Shown here one piece after another: positions 55,528 through 64,000 of a DNA stretch of 64,000 bases. Each line of letters starts with the position of its first letter. Position 1 is the first letter of the stretch. Made by a program: the position numbers and the translations under genes. The stretch lies in NCBI GenBank assembly GCA_020831865.1, contig JAFIFT010000005.1:176497-240496 (forward strand). The letters are read 5' to 3'. The notes under the pieces are model-generated. The model ran no database searches. It was not told the DNA's origin and was given only the letters and a program-made list of their open reading frames with translations. The DNA is from Legionellaceae bacterium (GTDB lineage: Bacteria > Pseudomonadota > Gammaproteobacteria > Legionellales > Legionellaceae).

Positions 55528-56364
55528 ATGTCTAAACTGAGAACAGCTCCTGCGGCGCAAGTGGCACAACCGGTACCGGATGGTGATGCTATCCAAAAAG
55601 CGCTGGAAGTGATTGAGAATAACCCCCAGTCTTTGGCCTATTTTCTGCAACAAGCGGGCGATCGTATCGTACCGCAAGTACAGCAAGAAATTGCGGACAT
55701 TCAGAAAGTGGTGCAAAAGATGCGTGACTTTTTGGAGGATGGCGCACGTTTTGATGGCCAGGATCCGCCCACCCCCTTTCAGGCGTTTCAGCATGCACGT
55801 CAGGTCAGCAGTATCGATGATCTGCAGACGGTGGCATCAGAGCAGCAGCAGGTGCGCATGTTATGTCAGGTCGATGAGGATGCAAAAATGTTGCGGGCCT
55901 ATTTTTTAGATGGCCAGTTACTTAAAAACGATAGTGAACAGGGCAAGCAACAGATACAAAAAATGGATGCACTGGTGCAGGCATGGATGGCGGAGAATAA
56001 TATTTTCTACAAAAATAGTGTCCTCTACCAGGCGGATGACAATGGTAAAATACAACAGGATAGTCAGGGGCAGGATATACGGCTCGATGCGCAGGACTTT
56101 ATGAAAAAAATAGAAGCTCCGGAGGGTGGATTGCAAGCCTATTTACACGCATCCGGTTTAAATGCCGCCGTTGACTCCCGCACGGCGCCCGACCCGGCAG
56201 TGCAGCACACGGCATCGACCGGACAGTCGGCAGCGCCCAGCGCCGCGCAGGCAGCCTTGCCCGAGACGCCCGCGGATGCCCCGTCCACAAAGCCCCGCGC
56301 GGAGCCCCAGGCCGAAGAGCCGACAGCCTCGCAAGATAGCACACCCGGTGCGGGCGTTTCTTAA
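55528..56364 (+). CDS. Lineage-specific hypothetical protein with Pro/Ala/Glu-rich tail
   Basis: 278 residues. Residues ~20-150 are helical and Gln-rich (I-P-Q-V-Q-Q-E-I-A-D-I-Q-K-V-V-Q-K), likely coiled coil; ~150-205 is mixed (FYKNSVLYQADDNGKIQQ). The last ~70 residues are disordered, rich in Ala, Pro and Glu, and end Q-D-S-T-P-G-A-G-V-S. No signal peptide. Tandem -10-like elements (TATACT at 55485-55490) precede it. A Glu-rich flexible tail is compatible with, but does not prove, a Dot/Icm substrate. No family recognised. Confidence 0.65.
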   Translation: MSKLRTAPAAQVAQPVPDGDAIQKALEVIENNPQSLAYFLQQAGDRIVPQVQQEIADIQKVVQKMRDFLEDGARFDGQDPPTPFQAFQHARQVSSIDDLQTVASEQQQVRMLCQVDEDAKMLRAYFLDGQLLKNDSEQGKQQIQKMDALVQAWMAENNIFYKNSVLYQADDNGKIQQDSQGQDIRLDAQDFMKKIEAPEGGLQAYLHASGLNAAVDSRTAPDPAVQHTASTGQSAAPSAAQAALPETPADAPSTKPRAEPQAEEPTASQDSTPGAGVS

Positions 56365-56421
56365 ACTGTCTGCAGCCCCCAGGGTAACCGCATCTAAGTG
56401 AACCTTTTAAAATCAAAATGC

Positions 56422-56452
56422 CTGGATTCCGCGCTTTATGCGCGGAATCCAG
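56422..56452. repeat. Perfect 13-bp palindromic hairpin element
   Basis: CTGGATTCCGCGC (56422-56434) and GCGCGGAATCCAG (56440-56452) around TTTAT. No T tract follows, and it stands between two convergent genes. The CTGGATTCCGCG...CGCGGAATCCAG pattern resembles dispersed palindromic (REP/RPE-type) elements. The remainder of 56365-56612 shows no gene. Confidence 0.65.
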
Positions 56453-56612
56453 CTCCTAACCTCGTCCCAGGTCGCTTGGATACCATGCATAAAGTGCGGT
56501 ATATAGGCAAACAGGAGATTTTTAGTATTCAAAATTCCGATGCGTTTACCCTGCCGTACCCCCTGCATTCGCGGAGCCTGGCACCATCTTGCGCGCAAAG
56601 CCTTGGCTCTTT

Positions 56613-57287
56613 TTATCCTGTGGTCAGGGCGTGGTGATGAGCCTGTTGCAGCCGGTCGGCACAGCCAATGTCCAGCCACAGTCCCTCATGCAGCGATGCG
56701 GTGACTTGCTGATGCTCCGCCTGTTCCCGTAACAAGGGGGCAATGGAATACCGACCTGTCGACTGTTGGCGAAACAGACTGGGTGCGTAGCGAGCAATGC
56801 CGCTAAACGTATAATGACGGCTATGGTTCAGGACGTAGCCTGCATCCGAAAGGCCGAAGTCACCACCTGGATGGTGTTTAGGATTGTGCACGAGCACTAC
56901 ATGGGCTGCCGTAGTTGAAGGGATATCAAACAGGCGGGAAAAATCATAATCACTATAAATATCGGCATTCACACAAATAAAAGGGGCACTGCCCAATAGC
57001 GGCAGTGCCTGATAGATGCCGCCTCCGGTTTCAAGGCCGCCCGGAGGTTCGGCAGAGTATTCAATGCAGACACCAAAAGCATTGCCATTGCCCAGGTAGC
57101 GGCGAATATGTCCGCCAAGCCAGGCATGATTAATCACCAGATGTGTGATGCCCGCTTGGGTCAGATGCTGAATATGGTGCACAATCAGCGGGAAATGACC
57201 GACCTGGCAGAGTGCTTTCGGACAGCGGTCTGTCAGCGGTTTGAGTCGTTCGCCTCGACCGGCGGCTAAAAGCATGGCGCTATTCAC
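56613..57287 (-). CDS. murU: N-acetylmuramate alpha-1-phosphate uridylyltransferase MurU
   Basis: 224 residues. L-A-A-G-R-G-E-R-L-K-P-L-T and P-K-A-L are the nucleotidyltransferase signature; F-I-C-V-N-A-D-I-Y holds the metal-binding Asp. It converts MurNAc-1-P to UDP-MurNAc and so bypasses de novo synthesis (fosfomycin-sensitive MurA). It follows amgK with a 4-base overlap, as in Pseudomonas. Confidence 0.92.
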   Translation of the reverse strand: MNSAMLLAAGRGERLKPLTDRCPKALCQVGHFPLIVHHIQHLTQAGITHLVINHAWLGGHIRRYLGNGNAFGVCIEYSAEPPGGLETGGGIYQALPLLGSAPFICVNADIYSDYDFSRLFDIPSTTAAHVVLVHNPKHHPGGDFGLSDAGYVLNHSRHYTFSGIARYAPSLFRQQSTGRYSIAPLLREQAEHQQVTASLHEGLWLDIGCADRLQQAHHHALTTG

Positions 57288-58282
57288 GGTAGTTCAACTC
57301 CTTCTAATAGGTCTAAGAGCTCAGGATACCATCCGTTTAATTGCAAACAGTGTCGTATATATTTTAAGGTGAGCGGAAGATCCTTGAGAAAGCCAGCTTT
57401 GCCATCGCGCAGATACAGACGGGAAAAGATCCCCAGAACTTTCAAGTGGCGCTGGAGTCCGCACAAATCATAGTCGGCGGTGAGTTGGCTGAACGTGCTT
57501 TGTTTTGCCAGTGGACTTTGTTGAAAATAGTACTGTAGCCACTGCAATTGTTGCGGCCTCTCCCATTCGATATAACAGTCTTTGAGCAGGGAAACCAGAT
57601 CATAACTATGGGGGCCGATCATGGCATCCTGAAAATCGATAACCCCCAGTTGGCCGTCTGTCGGTTCGCCCATCATCATCAGATTGCGTGAGTGAAAATC
57701 TCGATGGATTAAACTGCGTTTTTGATTGCCAATCTGTTGGGCAATATCATTGAATGTGTCGCTCAGCATGGTCTTGGTGGCTGTGGTCAGTTGTTTGCGC
57801 AGGTACGCGGCTAAAAACCATTGTGGCATGAGCTGCATTTCCATCAGCATGAAAGGCCTGTCAAAGGCTGGAAGAGTGGCATAGGCCTCGGCCGGGCAGT
57901 TTTGTAGGAGCAGTAACTGATCCATGGCGCGACGATAGCAGATATCCGCTGCCTGACCGTGCAGGTGCTGCCCCATCAGGCTATCGCCAAAATCCTCCAG
58001 CAGGGCGAAGCCCAAGGCTTGATTTGCCGAATAAATTCTGGGAACATGCACCGCGCATTGGCGCAGGAGAGCGGCGGTTTGTATGAACGGAGCCATTGCT
58101 TCTTTATCCGGGGGCGCATCCATGACAATATACGAGTGTTGCTGATGATGACAGCGGTAGTAGCGGCGAAAGCTGGCATCACCATGCAAGGGAACCAGTG
58201 TGGTCGCGCTGTCGCCCAGTTGTTGGCAAACCCAATGGAAGAGTGCGTTTTCTCGATTTTGCATGCTATACTGGCTCGTCAT
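57284..58282 (-). CDS. amgK: N-acetylmuramate/N-acetylglucosamine kinase AmgK
   Basis: 332 residues from ATG 58282; ATG 58264 and an upstream ATG at 58336 are alternatives. Aminoglycoside-phosphotransferase fold: L-H-G-D-A-S-F-R-R-Y-Y-R (P-loop-like), S-L-I-H-R-D-F-H-S-R-N-L-M (catalytic Asp) and LGVIDFQDAMIGPHSYDLVSL (metal Asp). Phosphorylates MurNAc at C1. Divergent from lptD; the starts are tightly spaced so the promoters overlap. Confidence 0.93.
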   Translation of the reverse strand: MTSQYSMQNRENALFHWVCQQLGDSATTLVPLHGDASFRRYYRCHHQQHSYIVMDAPPDKEAMAPFIQTAALLRQCAVHVPRIYSANQALGFALLEDFGDSLMGQHLHGQAADICYRRAMDQLLLLQNCPAEAYATLPAFDRPFMLMEMQLMPQWFLAAYLRKQLTTATKTMLSDTFNDIAQQIGNQKRSLIHRDFHSRNLMMMGEPTDGQLGVIDFQDAMIGPHSYDLVSLLKDCYIEWERPQQLQWLQYYFQQSPLAKQSTFSQLTADYDLCGLQRHLKVLGIFSRLYLRDGKAGFLKDLPLTLKYIRHCLQLNGWYPELLDLLEGVELP

Positions 58283-58344
58283 TTTTTGTCCGCTTAGGGA
58301 TGATTGGTTTATTTGCACGATGTTGTGTAACATCATAAGGCATT

Positions 58345-60888
58345 TTGGTGTTGGTGAAAATCAGATTTTCAGAGAGAAAAGCACAAGGCACCGCGCTCAT
58401 CGGGTTACTCGCCATGGCTGCGGTGGTCTTTGCGCTACAAAGCCGTGCGCCATCGCCAAAGCGGGAGCAAAGTGAGCCGGTTCAGGCCTGTGTTTTTAGC
58501 AGCCCTGACAGGATGTCGCCACTGGCGCAAGCCACTTGTTTGGGCTGGCGGCCTTATGGAGGCGTTGAATATTGTGCAGGCTCATATACCGAACTCCAAC
58601 TGCCGGCCATGTCCGATGCGCAGCAAGTGCGAATTCAGGCTGATGAAGTGTCGTTTAGTCAGCAGGAGCGCTCCTACTTAAAAGGGAATGTGCAGGTACA
58701 ACAATCACAACGCATTGTCAGTGCGCAAACGGCTTATGTCTACCGTGATGCCAAAAGTAACAAAATCAATCGCATAGAATTATTGGAACAGGTGCGCTAT
58801 GTCGAGCCCGGGCGCCTAATGTGGGCGACGTATGCCAGCATTAACCCCAATGACAAGGCTGGCGAAGTACGTGATGTCCTCTACCGCTTTGACAGTGATC
58901 GTGCCGCAGCCATACTGCCTGCCTGGGGCCGGGCCAGCAGTGTTCGCCGCTATGCCAATGAAGATTATTTGATGAAGGAAGTGAGCTATAGCACCTGTAA
59001 TCCGCAAAGGCCAGCCTGGCGCTTGCTGGCCAAAAGCCTGAAGCTGGATGCCGCCCAGAAGAAAGGGGTGGCCAGAGATGCGAAATTTCAAATTGCCGAC
59101 CGGACGGTTCTTTATACCCCTTACCTTAGTTTTCCCACCACCGATGAGCGCAAGTCCGGTTTTTTATTACCGGTAAAAGGCTACAGTAAGCTGGGCGGCT
59201 ATGATCTGGCGCTGCCTTATTATTGGAATATGGCGCCCAATTATGACGCCACCCTGATGCCGCATTATTATTCCAAACGGGGCATGATGCTGGGCGGCGA
59301 GTTCCGTTACCTGTTTCCGCATACGCAAGGGCGCTTGGAAACGCATTTTTTACCTTCCGATCGGGCCTTTGGCAAGTTTATTACTGACAATCAAGCGCAA
59401 TATCCGCAGCTTTCTAATGAAAAAGAGAATCGCTGGGCCATCATGATGCACAATCAAAGCCAGCTGCTGCGCAATCTGCGTCTGAATATTAGCTATAACC
59501 AGGTGTCCGATCCCTACTATCTTCAGGATTTTGTCCCCAATCTGTCAACGGCTACCGAGCGGCAGCTCGATCAGCGCGCCAATTTGGTATTTAACACTGA
59601 TAACTGGCGTTTCAGCGGGATGCTACAACGCTACCAAACCTTAAACCCCATTAACCAGCGGCGGGTGGCCTCGGTGTATGAGCAGCTGCCGCAGCTACAG
59701 GCGCAAGGGAAGTATCATGGTTTGCCGGGGAACAGCCAGCTGAGATTTATGGGACAATACAATTATTTTCACTGGCCGGATAATCAGATCGAACGTGTTC
59801 AGGGTGGCCGCGCGGCCATCAATCCGGGCTGGGCCATGCCCCAGTATTTTCCCTGGGGCTATATCAAACCAGAGGCGGATGTGGTCTATCGTGATTATCA
59901 ATTGGAAGCCTTGTCTACGAGTCCCGCCACCCATTACAGTAATGCTATTCCGCGCATGGCGCTGGACAGTGGTTTGTATTTTGACCGCTACTTTTCATGG
60001 CAACAGAAGTCGTTCAGCCAAACTCTGGAACCGCGCCTTTTTTATCTCTATGTGCCCTATACGGAGCAAAGTGACCTCCCGGTTTTTGACTCTGGCTATT
60101 TAATATTCAACTATGATCAGTTGTTCCGTTTTAACCGCTTTTCCGGCCTGGATCGCATTGGTGACACCAACCAATTGTCCTATGCGTTAAGTTCCCGGAT
60201 ACTGTCTAGTGAGACAGGCTATGAAAAGCTGATGATGGCAGTTGGCCAGTCGCATTATTTTAGCGATCGGCGCGTGCAACTGTGCCGCAATCGATTGGGC
60301 AGAGCGCCTTGCCAGGATAATCCTAACCGGCTGGGGTATCTGTCTTTGGACTCTCCGTCATCTCCCGTGGTCTTTCGCGCCGTCTATCATTGGTTTCGTC
60401 CCCTGTCTCTCAGTGGTGATTATGTTTGGGATCCGGCCACCCGCGCGACAAACAACGGCCATTTAAATTTACGCTATCAACCGGGGCCGACGCGGGTTTT
60501 TAATTTGGGGTATAACTATTTGATTAATGGCGATGCCAGCCCGGGGCTGGGCGGTTTCAACAACGATAAATCCCTGCATCAGGCCTATGTTTCCTATGCC
60601 TGGCCGTTCAATGATCATTGGAGCACTCTGGGGGGCGTCAATTACAACATTAGCAAGCATTATAGTATGATGCGTTTATTGGGTGTGCAATATGACAGCT
60701 GTTGCTGGGCGATGCGGCTGATGGCCGGACAAACCTTTATCAGTCTCAATGAGCAGCTCAGGCCGCGTTACAATAACAATATTTATGTGCAGTTTTTGCT
60801 GAAAGGTTTGGGTTCGGTGGCGAACGGCGATCCCTCCGGTGTGATCCGAACCTTTGTGCCCGGCTATCAGGATATGTTTCATCGCTAG
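58345..60888 (+). CDS. lptD: LPS-assembly protein LptD
   Basis: 847 residues. Starts TTG 58345 or GTG 58348, the latter 7 bases after AAGG. Signal-like hydrophobic segment (A-L-I-G-L-L-A-M-A-A-V-V-F-A). Periplasmic OstA domain (IQADEVSFSQQERSYLKGNV) then the beta-barrel LptD domain with Y-S-T-C-N-P and V-Q-Y-D-S-C-C-W, whose cysteines would form the inter-domain disulfides. It inserts LPS in the outer leaflet with LptE. Followed by surA, as in E. coli. Confidence 0.95.
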   Translation: MVLVKIRFSERKAQGTALIGLLAMAAVVFALQSRAPSPKREQSEPVQACVFSSPDRMSPLAQATCLGWRPYGGVEYCAGSYTELQLPAMSDAQQVRIQADEVSFSQQERSYLKGNVQVQQSQRIVSAQTAYVYRDAKSNKINRIELLEQVRYVEPGRLMWATYASINPNDKAGEVRDVLYRFDSDRAAAILPAWGRASSVRRYANEDYLMKEVSYSTCNPQRPAWRLLAKSLKLDAAQKKGVARDAKFQIADRTVLYTPYLSFPTTDERKSGFLLPVKGYSKLGGYDLALPYYWNMAPNYDATLMPHYYSKRGMMLGGEFRYLFPHTQGRLETHFLPSDRAFGKFITDNQAQYPQLSNEKENRWAIMMHNQSQLLRNLRLNISYNQVSDPYYLQDFVPNLSTATERQLDQRANLVFNTDNWRFSGMLQRYQTLNPINQRRVASVYEQLPQLQAQGKYHGLPGNSQLRFMGQYNYFHWPDNQIERVQGGRAAINPGWAMPQYFPWGYIKPEADVVYRDYQLEALSTSPATHYSNAIPRMALDSGLYFDRYFSWQQKSFSQTLEPRLFYLYVPYTEQSDLPVFDSGYLIFNYDQLFRFNRFSGLDRIGDTNQLSYALSSRILSSETGYEKLMMAVGQSHYFSDRRVQLCRNRLGRAPCQDNPNRLGYLSLDSPSSPVVFRAVYHWFRPLSLSGDYVWDPATRATNNGHLNLRYQPGPTRVFNLGYNYLINGDASPGLGGFNNDKSLHQAYVSYAWPFNDHWSTLGGVNYNISKHYSMMRLLGVQYDSCCWAMRLMAGQTFISLNEQLRPRYNNNIYVQFLLKGLGSVANGDPSGVIRTFVPGYQDMFHR

Positions 60889-61052
60889 GGAGGCGGTGCT
60901 TGATTTTTGATTAAAAATCTCCTACATTGCCTCTTAAAATGAAGCGTATCTCATCATCGCTGCTTTGCAATATTGGCGAAAAGTCCGCTGGGCCCCCTAT
61001 GGTCTTTCCGTGAGTGATGTGTAATATTTTACCAGAAAGATAGGAAGTATCC

Positions 61053-62339
61053 ATGAAATTAGCCTCTGTGTCTGCTATAAGCTTATTCTGCCTTAATCTG
61101 CTATGGGCCGCCCAACCTCTGGACAAGGTGGTGGCAGTTGTGAATGACAGCGTCATCACGCAGTCGGAAATTGAGGAAAAACTGGCCATAGCCAAAGGGC
61201 AACTGCAAGCCCAGAATATCCCCCTGCCTGAGGATAAAATTTTACGTAAACAAGTATTGGAACAGCTCATTCTCCTGGATTTACAGCGGCAGCTCGCCAA
61301 AGCCAATGATCTGAATATTGATGATACCGAACTGAATGAAGCCCTGGAGCGTGTGGCCAAAAGCAATCATATGCGGCTTGAGGAATTGAAACAGGCAATT
61401 AGCAAGGAAGGATTAACCTGGGATGAGTATCGCAAAAATTTTCGGGAAGAAATGCTGATTCATCAACTGCAACAGAAGACCGTGGCGCGTGATGTCGTCG
61501 TGACTAATGAGCAGGTTGAGGATTTTATCAAAGGAAATAAGCAAAACCAAAACAATGACGCCGTCTACGTCCTGACCAACCTACTCATTCCGCTACCTGA
61601 TGAGCCCAGTAGCGAGCAGCTGCGTGCCGCGCGGGAAAAAGCGCAAGCGATCCTGGCCAAGGCGAAAAACAGCCCTAATTTACAGCAATTGTCCTTGAGC
61701 GAATCGAATGACCAATGGCTACTGGAGCACCATGATTTGGGTGAGCGCCATCTTGCGCAATTACCGGAAATTTTTGCCCGGGAAGTGACGCAGATGCAAA
61801 AAGGCGAGATCAGAGGCCCGATACGGGCGGGGAATGGTTTGCAGTTGATTCAGCTGATGGATAAGAAAGAGCAATCCCAAAAACATATTGTGACGAAAAC
61901 CCATGTACGGCACATCTTGATTAAGCAAAATGCCGGCACGACGCTTTTGGAAGCGGAAAAAAGGGTGCATAACCTGTATCAGCAGCTTAAGTCCGGTAAG
62001 AATTTTGCCGAGATTGCCCGGAAATACTCGGTAGATCCGGCCTCTGCCAGTAAGGGGGGAGATTTAGGCTGGGTAGGGCCAGGAGAACTGGTTCCAGAAT
62101 TTGAACAGGCGATGGATCAACTGGCCGCACAGCAAATCTCCCAACCCGTGAAGTCGGTCTTTGGCTGGCATCTTATCCAGGTTCTGGATCGCAAACAGGT
62201 GGATGACTCTGAAAGTTGGCAAAAGCAGCAGGTTCGCCAATTTCTCTTCCAGCGAAAGTTTAGCGAGGCCCTGCAGACCTGGCAGCACCATCTTCGCACA
62301 CAAGCCTACATTAAAATTATGGACAAGGACTTGGCATGA
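61053..62339 (+). CDS. surA: Periplasmic chaperone/peptidyl-prolyl isomerase SurA
   Basis: 428 residues, E. coli length. Signal peptide (LASVSAISLFCLNLLWA), then N-domain LDKVVAVVNDSVITQSEIEE, degenerate first parvulin domain (~170-270) and a canonical second one (T-H-V-R-H-I-L-I-K, G-G-D-L-G-W-V-G-P-G-E-L). Folds outer membrane proteins including LptD. Overlaps pdxA by 4 bases. Confidence 0.96.
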   Translation: MKLASVSAISLFCLNLLWAAQPLDKVVAVVNDSVITQSEIEEKLAIAKGQLQAQNIPLPEDKILRKQVLEQLILLDLQRQLAKANDLNIDDTELNEALERVAKSNHMRLEELKQAISKEGLTWDEYRKNFREEMLIHQLQQKTVARDVVVTNEQVEDFIKGNKQNQNNDAVYVLTNLLIPLPDEPSSEQLRAAREKAQAILAKAKNSPNLQQLSLSESNDQWLLEHHDLGERHLAQLPEIFAREVTQMQKGEIRGPIRAGNGLQLIQLMDKKEQSQKHIVTKTHVRHILIKQNAGTTLLEAEKRVHNLYQQLKSGKNFAEIARKYSVDPASASKGGDLGWVGPGELVPEFEQAMDQLAAQQISQPVKSVFGWHLIQVLDRKQVDDSESWQKQQVRQFLFQRKFSEALQTWQHHLRTQAYIKIMDKDLA

Positions 62340-63328
62340 AACCCTTGTTGGTCAGCAGTGGCGAGCCAGCGGGGGTAGGGCCGGATCTTTGTTTACAATT
62401 GACGGGTCTGCCCTTCCCACTGGTGGTGATGGCTGATCCGGAACTGCTGGCTGAACGCGCGCAACAACTCAAACTCCCGGTGCGGATCAAAGAGTACACA
62501 GCAGGAGATGCTCTTCGGCCAGAGAGCAACACGCTATCGGTGTACCCCCTGCGCTTGCCGGAAGCCTGTGTCCCGGGACAACTGGCGGTTGGCAATGCCC
62601 CCTACGTCCACGATATGCTGCAAACAGCCGCCGAACTTTGCCTGCGCGGGCAATTTAGTGCTCTGGTAACCGCACCGGTGCACAAAGCCATCATCAATGA
62701 CGCCGGCATTCCATTTAGCGGGCATACGGAGTTTTTGGCACAGCACTGCGCCACGCAGCAGGTGGTCATGATGCTGGCGAGCAAACAGATGCGTGTAGCG
62801 CTGGCGACAACCCATGTGCCCTTACGCTGCGTTGCCAGCACCCTTGATCGGCAAAAGCTGCAAAAAACCATCCAGATTCTGCACCAGGCCTTACAGCGCG
62901 ATTTTGGCATAGCCGAGCCGGTGATTTACCTGGCTGGTTTAAATCCCCATGCCGGTGAAAACGGCTATCTGGGTCGTGAAGAAATCGACCTGATTGCGCC
63001 TGTTGCGACCGAGTGCCGCAATGCCGGCATCCATGTGGTGGGCCCGATGTCGGCTGACACCATGTTTAGCCGCGACAATAACCGCAAATGTGACGCTTAT
63101 CTGGCCATGTACCATGATCAGGGGCTCGCGGTTATCAAATATGCCTCTTTTGGAGAAGCGGCCAATATTACCCTGGGTTTGCCCATTGTGAGAACTTCGG
63201 TGGATCACGGTACTGCACTGGAGCGGGCAGGAAAGCAGGGACAGGTTGATGCCGGCAGCATGCGCTATGCTATAGATTGTGCTTGGCAGATGGTAAAAAG
63301 GAGACAGGATGCCCAAACCCATCATTAG
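62336..63328 (+). CDS. pdxA: 4-hydroxythreonine-4-phosphate dehydrogenase PdxA
   Basis: 330 residues. S-S-G-E-P-A-G-V-G-P-D at the start, APVHKAIINDAGIPFSGHTE, GLNPHAGENGYLGREE and Y-H-D-Q-G-L-A provide the metal-binding histidines. Oxidises 4-phosphohydroxy-L-threonine in PLP synthesis. Part of lptD-surA-pdxA order; in E. coli ksgA and apaGH follow, whereas here folA does. Confidence 0.96.
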   Translation: MKPLLVSSGEPAGVGPDLCLQLTGLPFPLVVMADPELLAERAQQLKLPVRIKEYTAGDALRPESNTLSVYPLRLPEACVPGQLAVGNAPYVHDMLQTAAELCLRGQFSALVTAPVHKAIINDAGIPFSGHTEFLAQHCATQQVVMMLASKQMRVALATTHVPLRCVASTLDRQKLQKTIQILHQALQRDFGIAEPVIYLAGLNPHAGENGYLGREEIDLIAPVATECRNAGIHVVGPMSADTMFSRDNNRKCDAYLAMYHDQGLAVIKYASFGEAANITLGLPIVRTSVDHGTALERAGKQGQVDAGSMRYAIDCAWQMVKRRQDAQTHH

Positions 63329-63833
63329 TTTAATTGCAGCAATAGACAGCCAATTTGGTCTTGGTAAAAATAACCAGCTCCTTTGCCACCTGCCGGCTGA
63401 CCTGCAACATTTCAAGCACCATACGATGGGCAAGCCGATCGTGATGGGTCGAAAAACCCTGGAGTCGCTGGGAAGGGCCTTACCGGGGCGAAGAAATATT
63501 GTATTGACGAGCGGCTCGATTGGCCTGCCGGATATCGAGCAGGCCTCATCGCTGCCGGAAGCGCTTTCCCTGTGCGAAGATGCACCTGAAGTCATGATTA
63601 TCGGCGGTGCACAAGTCTATACGCAATTTCTCCCTCTGGCCGACTACTTGCTGATCACCCATATCAAAGCGACGTTTCAGGCAGATGTGTTTTTCCCTCC
63701 TTGGGAGAGTGCACAATGGCAACGAATGAATAGCCGTGCATTTGCCGCAGATGAAAAACATCCCCATGCCTTTGATATTGTCCTATACCAACGGATAGCC
63801 GGGTCATTAGACGAGACTGCGTCTTCGCCTTAG
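63309..63833 (+). CDS. folA: Dihydrofolate reductase
   Basis: 174 residues; overlaps pdxA by 20 bases. I-S-L-I-A-A-I-D-S-Q-F-G-L-G-K-N-N, L-P-A-D-L-Q-H-F-K, PIVMGRKTLESLGRALPGR and M-I-I-G-G-A-Q-V-Y are DHFR landmarks; active-site Asp in PADLQHF. Slightly longer than E. coli FolA (159) due to a C-terminal tail. Reduces dihydrofolate with NADPH. Confidence 0.96.
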   Translation: MPKPIISLIAAIDSQFGLGKNNQLLCHLPADLQHFKHHTMGKPIVMGRKTLESLGRALPGRRNIVLTSGSIGLPDIEQASSLPEALSLCEDAPEVMIIGGAQVYTQFLPLADYLLITHIKATFQADVFFPPWESAQWQRMNSRAFAADEKHPHAFDIVLYQRIAGSLDETASSP

Positions 63834-63879
63834 GCTTGCGGAGCTTTCTGCTCGTGAAAAAAAAACTTAAAAAAAAGGT

Positions 63880-63907
63880 TTGACAAGGATAATAAAATGG
63901 GTAGAAT
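63880..63907 (+). promoter_or_regulatory. Strong promoter, probably of an rRNA operon
   Basis: TTGACA at 63880-63885 and TAGAAT at 63902-63907, 16-bp spacer, preceded by A-tracts (63858-63876) resembling an UP element. The following ~90 bases, including AAACTGTGTGGGCGCTC, are like rRNA leader sequence. 16S rRNA itself would lie beyond the window end. Confidence 0.7.
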
Positions 63908-64000
63908 ACGCATCACGCCTTCGGGGCGAAGTCATTAAGAGAAAGAGACAAACTGTGTGGGCGCTCTGAGAGGAGTGCAAGCGAGAAGTAGAAGAGAAGC

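Noticed and set aside
1..64000. CRISPR arrays
   Set aside because: No regularly spaced 25-40 bp direct repeats and no cas genes; the only periodic repeats are 9-bp iterons.

Overview
The window looks like the chromosome of a gammaproteobacterium of the Legionellales, most probably Legionellaceae or a close relative. The evidence is a full set of gammaproteobacterial core genes (rlmKL-darP, priA, uvrB, recN-nadK-typA, efp/epmB, fadE, amgK-murU, lptD-surA-pdxA-folA) mixed with gene types typical of that order: a DUF4949-like secreted protein, an F-box/ankyrin-like effector candidate, a eukaryotic-like protein kinase, and a candidate CsrA-sequestering sRNA of RsmY/RsmZ type. The species cannot be named from sequence alone. 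Core regions have balanced base composition, whereas 16.5-36.6 kb is visibly AT-richer.

Layout. 1-15.9 kb: core block. A sterol-desaturase-family gene cut by the window edge, a small secreted protein and an Mpo1-like membrane protein are followed by minus-strand genes: rlmKL-darP, hslO, and a thioesterase-priA-PTPS-MidA run with overlapping or nearly abutting genes. Then come a FolM-type pteridine reductase, a peroxiredoxin, a membrane-anchored hydrolase, a 6S RNA candidate, and uvrB divergent from an aspartate aminotransferase. 16.07-16.29 kb: a compact transcription unit with a near-consensus promoter, three hairpins that each present an ANGGA motif in the loop, and an intrinsic terminator. 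This is the best candidate for a CsrA-titrating sRNA. 16.43-31.99 kb: a genomic island of about 15.5 kb inserted in the 3' end of tRNA-Asn(GTT). It is bounded by the tRNA and a 45-bp imperfect copy of the tRNA end beside a P4-type tyrosine integrase. It carries AlpA-like and excisionase-like HTH genes, a DUF927 helicase-like gene flanked by two arrays of 9-bp-spaced TGTCCC/GGGACA iterons, a second integrase-like protein that appears to lack catalytic residues, a structured-RNA-like segment, hipBA with two palindromic operators, and several decayed genes (COG1112-type helicase-nuclease, YhcG/DUF1016 nuclease, IS1634-like transposase). The layout resembles a P4-like satellite or integrative plasmid with defence-type cargo.

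32-37.3 kb: accessory genes outside the att sites. These are a polytopic membrane protein, a frameshifted effector-like gene, a Cys-rich secreted protein, a protein kinase, a CsbD stress protein with an upstream palindrome, and a small zinc-ribbon-like protein. 37.3-42 kb: a four-gene MacAB/TolC-type efflux operon. 42-64 kb: core again. YhhN; recN-nadK-typA; a tRNA-dihydrouridine synthase; a glutathionyl-hydroquinone-reductase-like GST; yajQ; efp divergent from epmB; fadE; a lineage-specific protein; amgK-murU for cell-wall sugar recycling, divergent from lptD; surA-pdxA-folA; and finally a strong promoter with A-tracts that most likely drives an rRNA operon just beyond the window.

Genes that work together: EpmB beta-lysylates the conserved lysine of EF-P encoded next to it. 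A PTPS-III-type protein (EX2HGH motif), a FolM-type reductase and, far away, FolA all concern pterin and folate metabolism. LptD and SurA act in outer-membrane assembly. AmgK and MurU are consecutive enzymes of MurNAc recycling.
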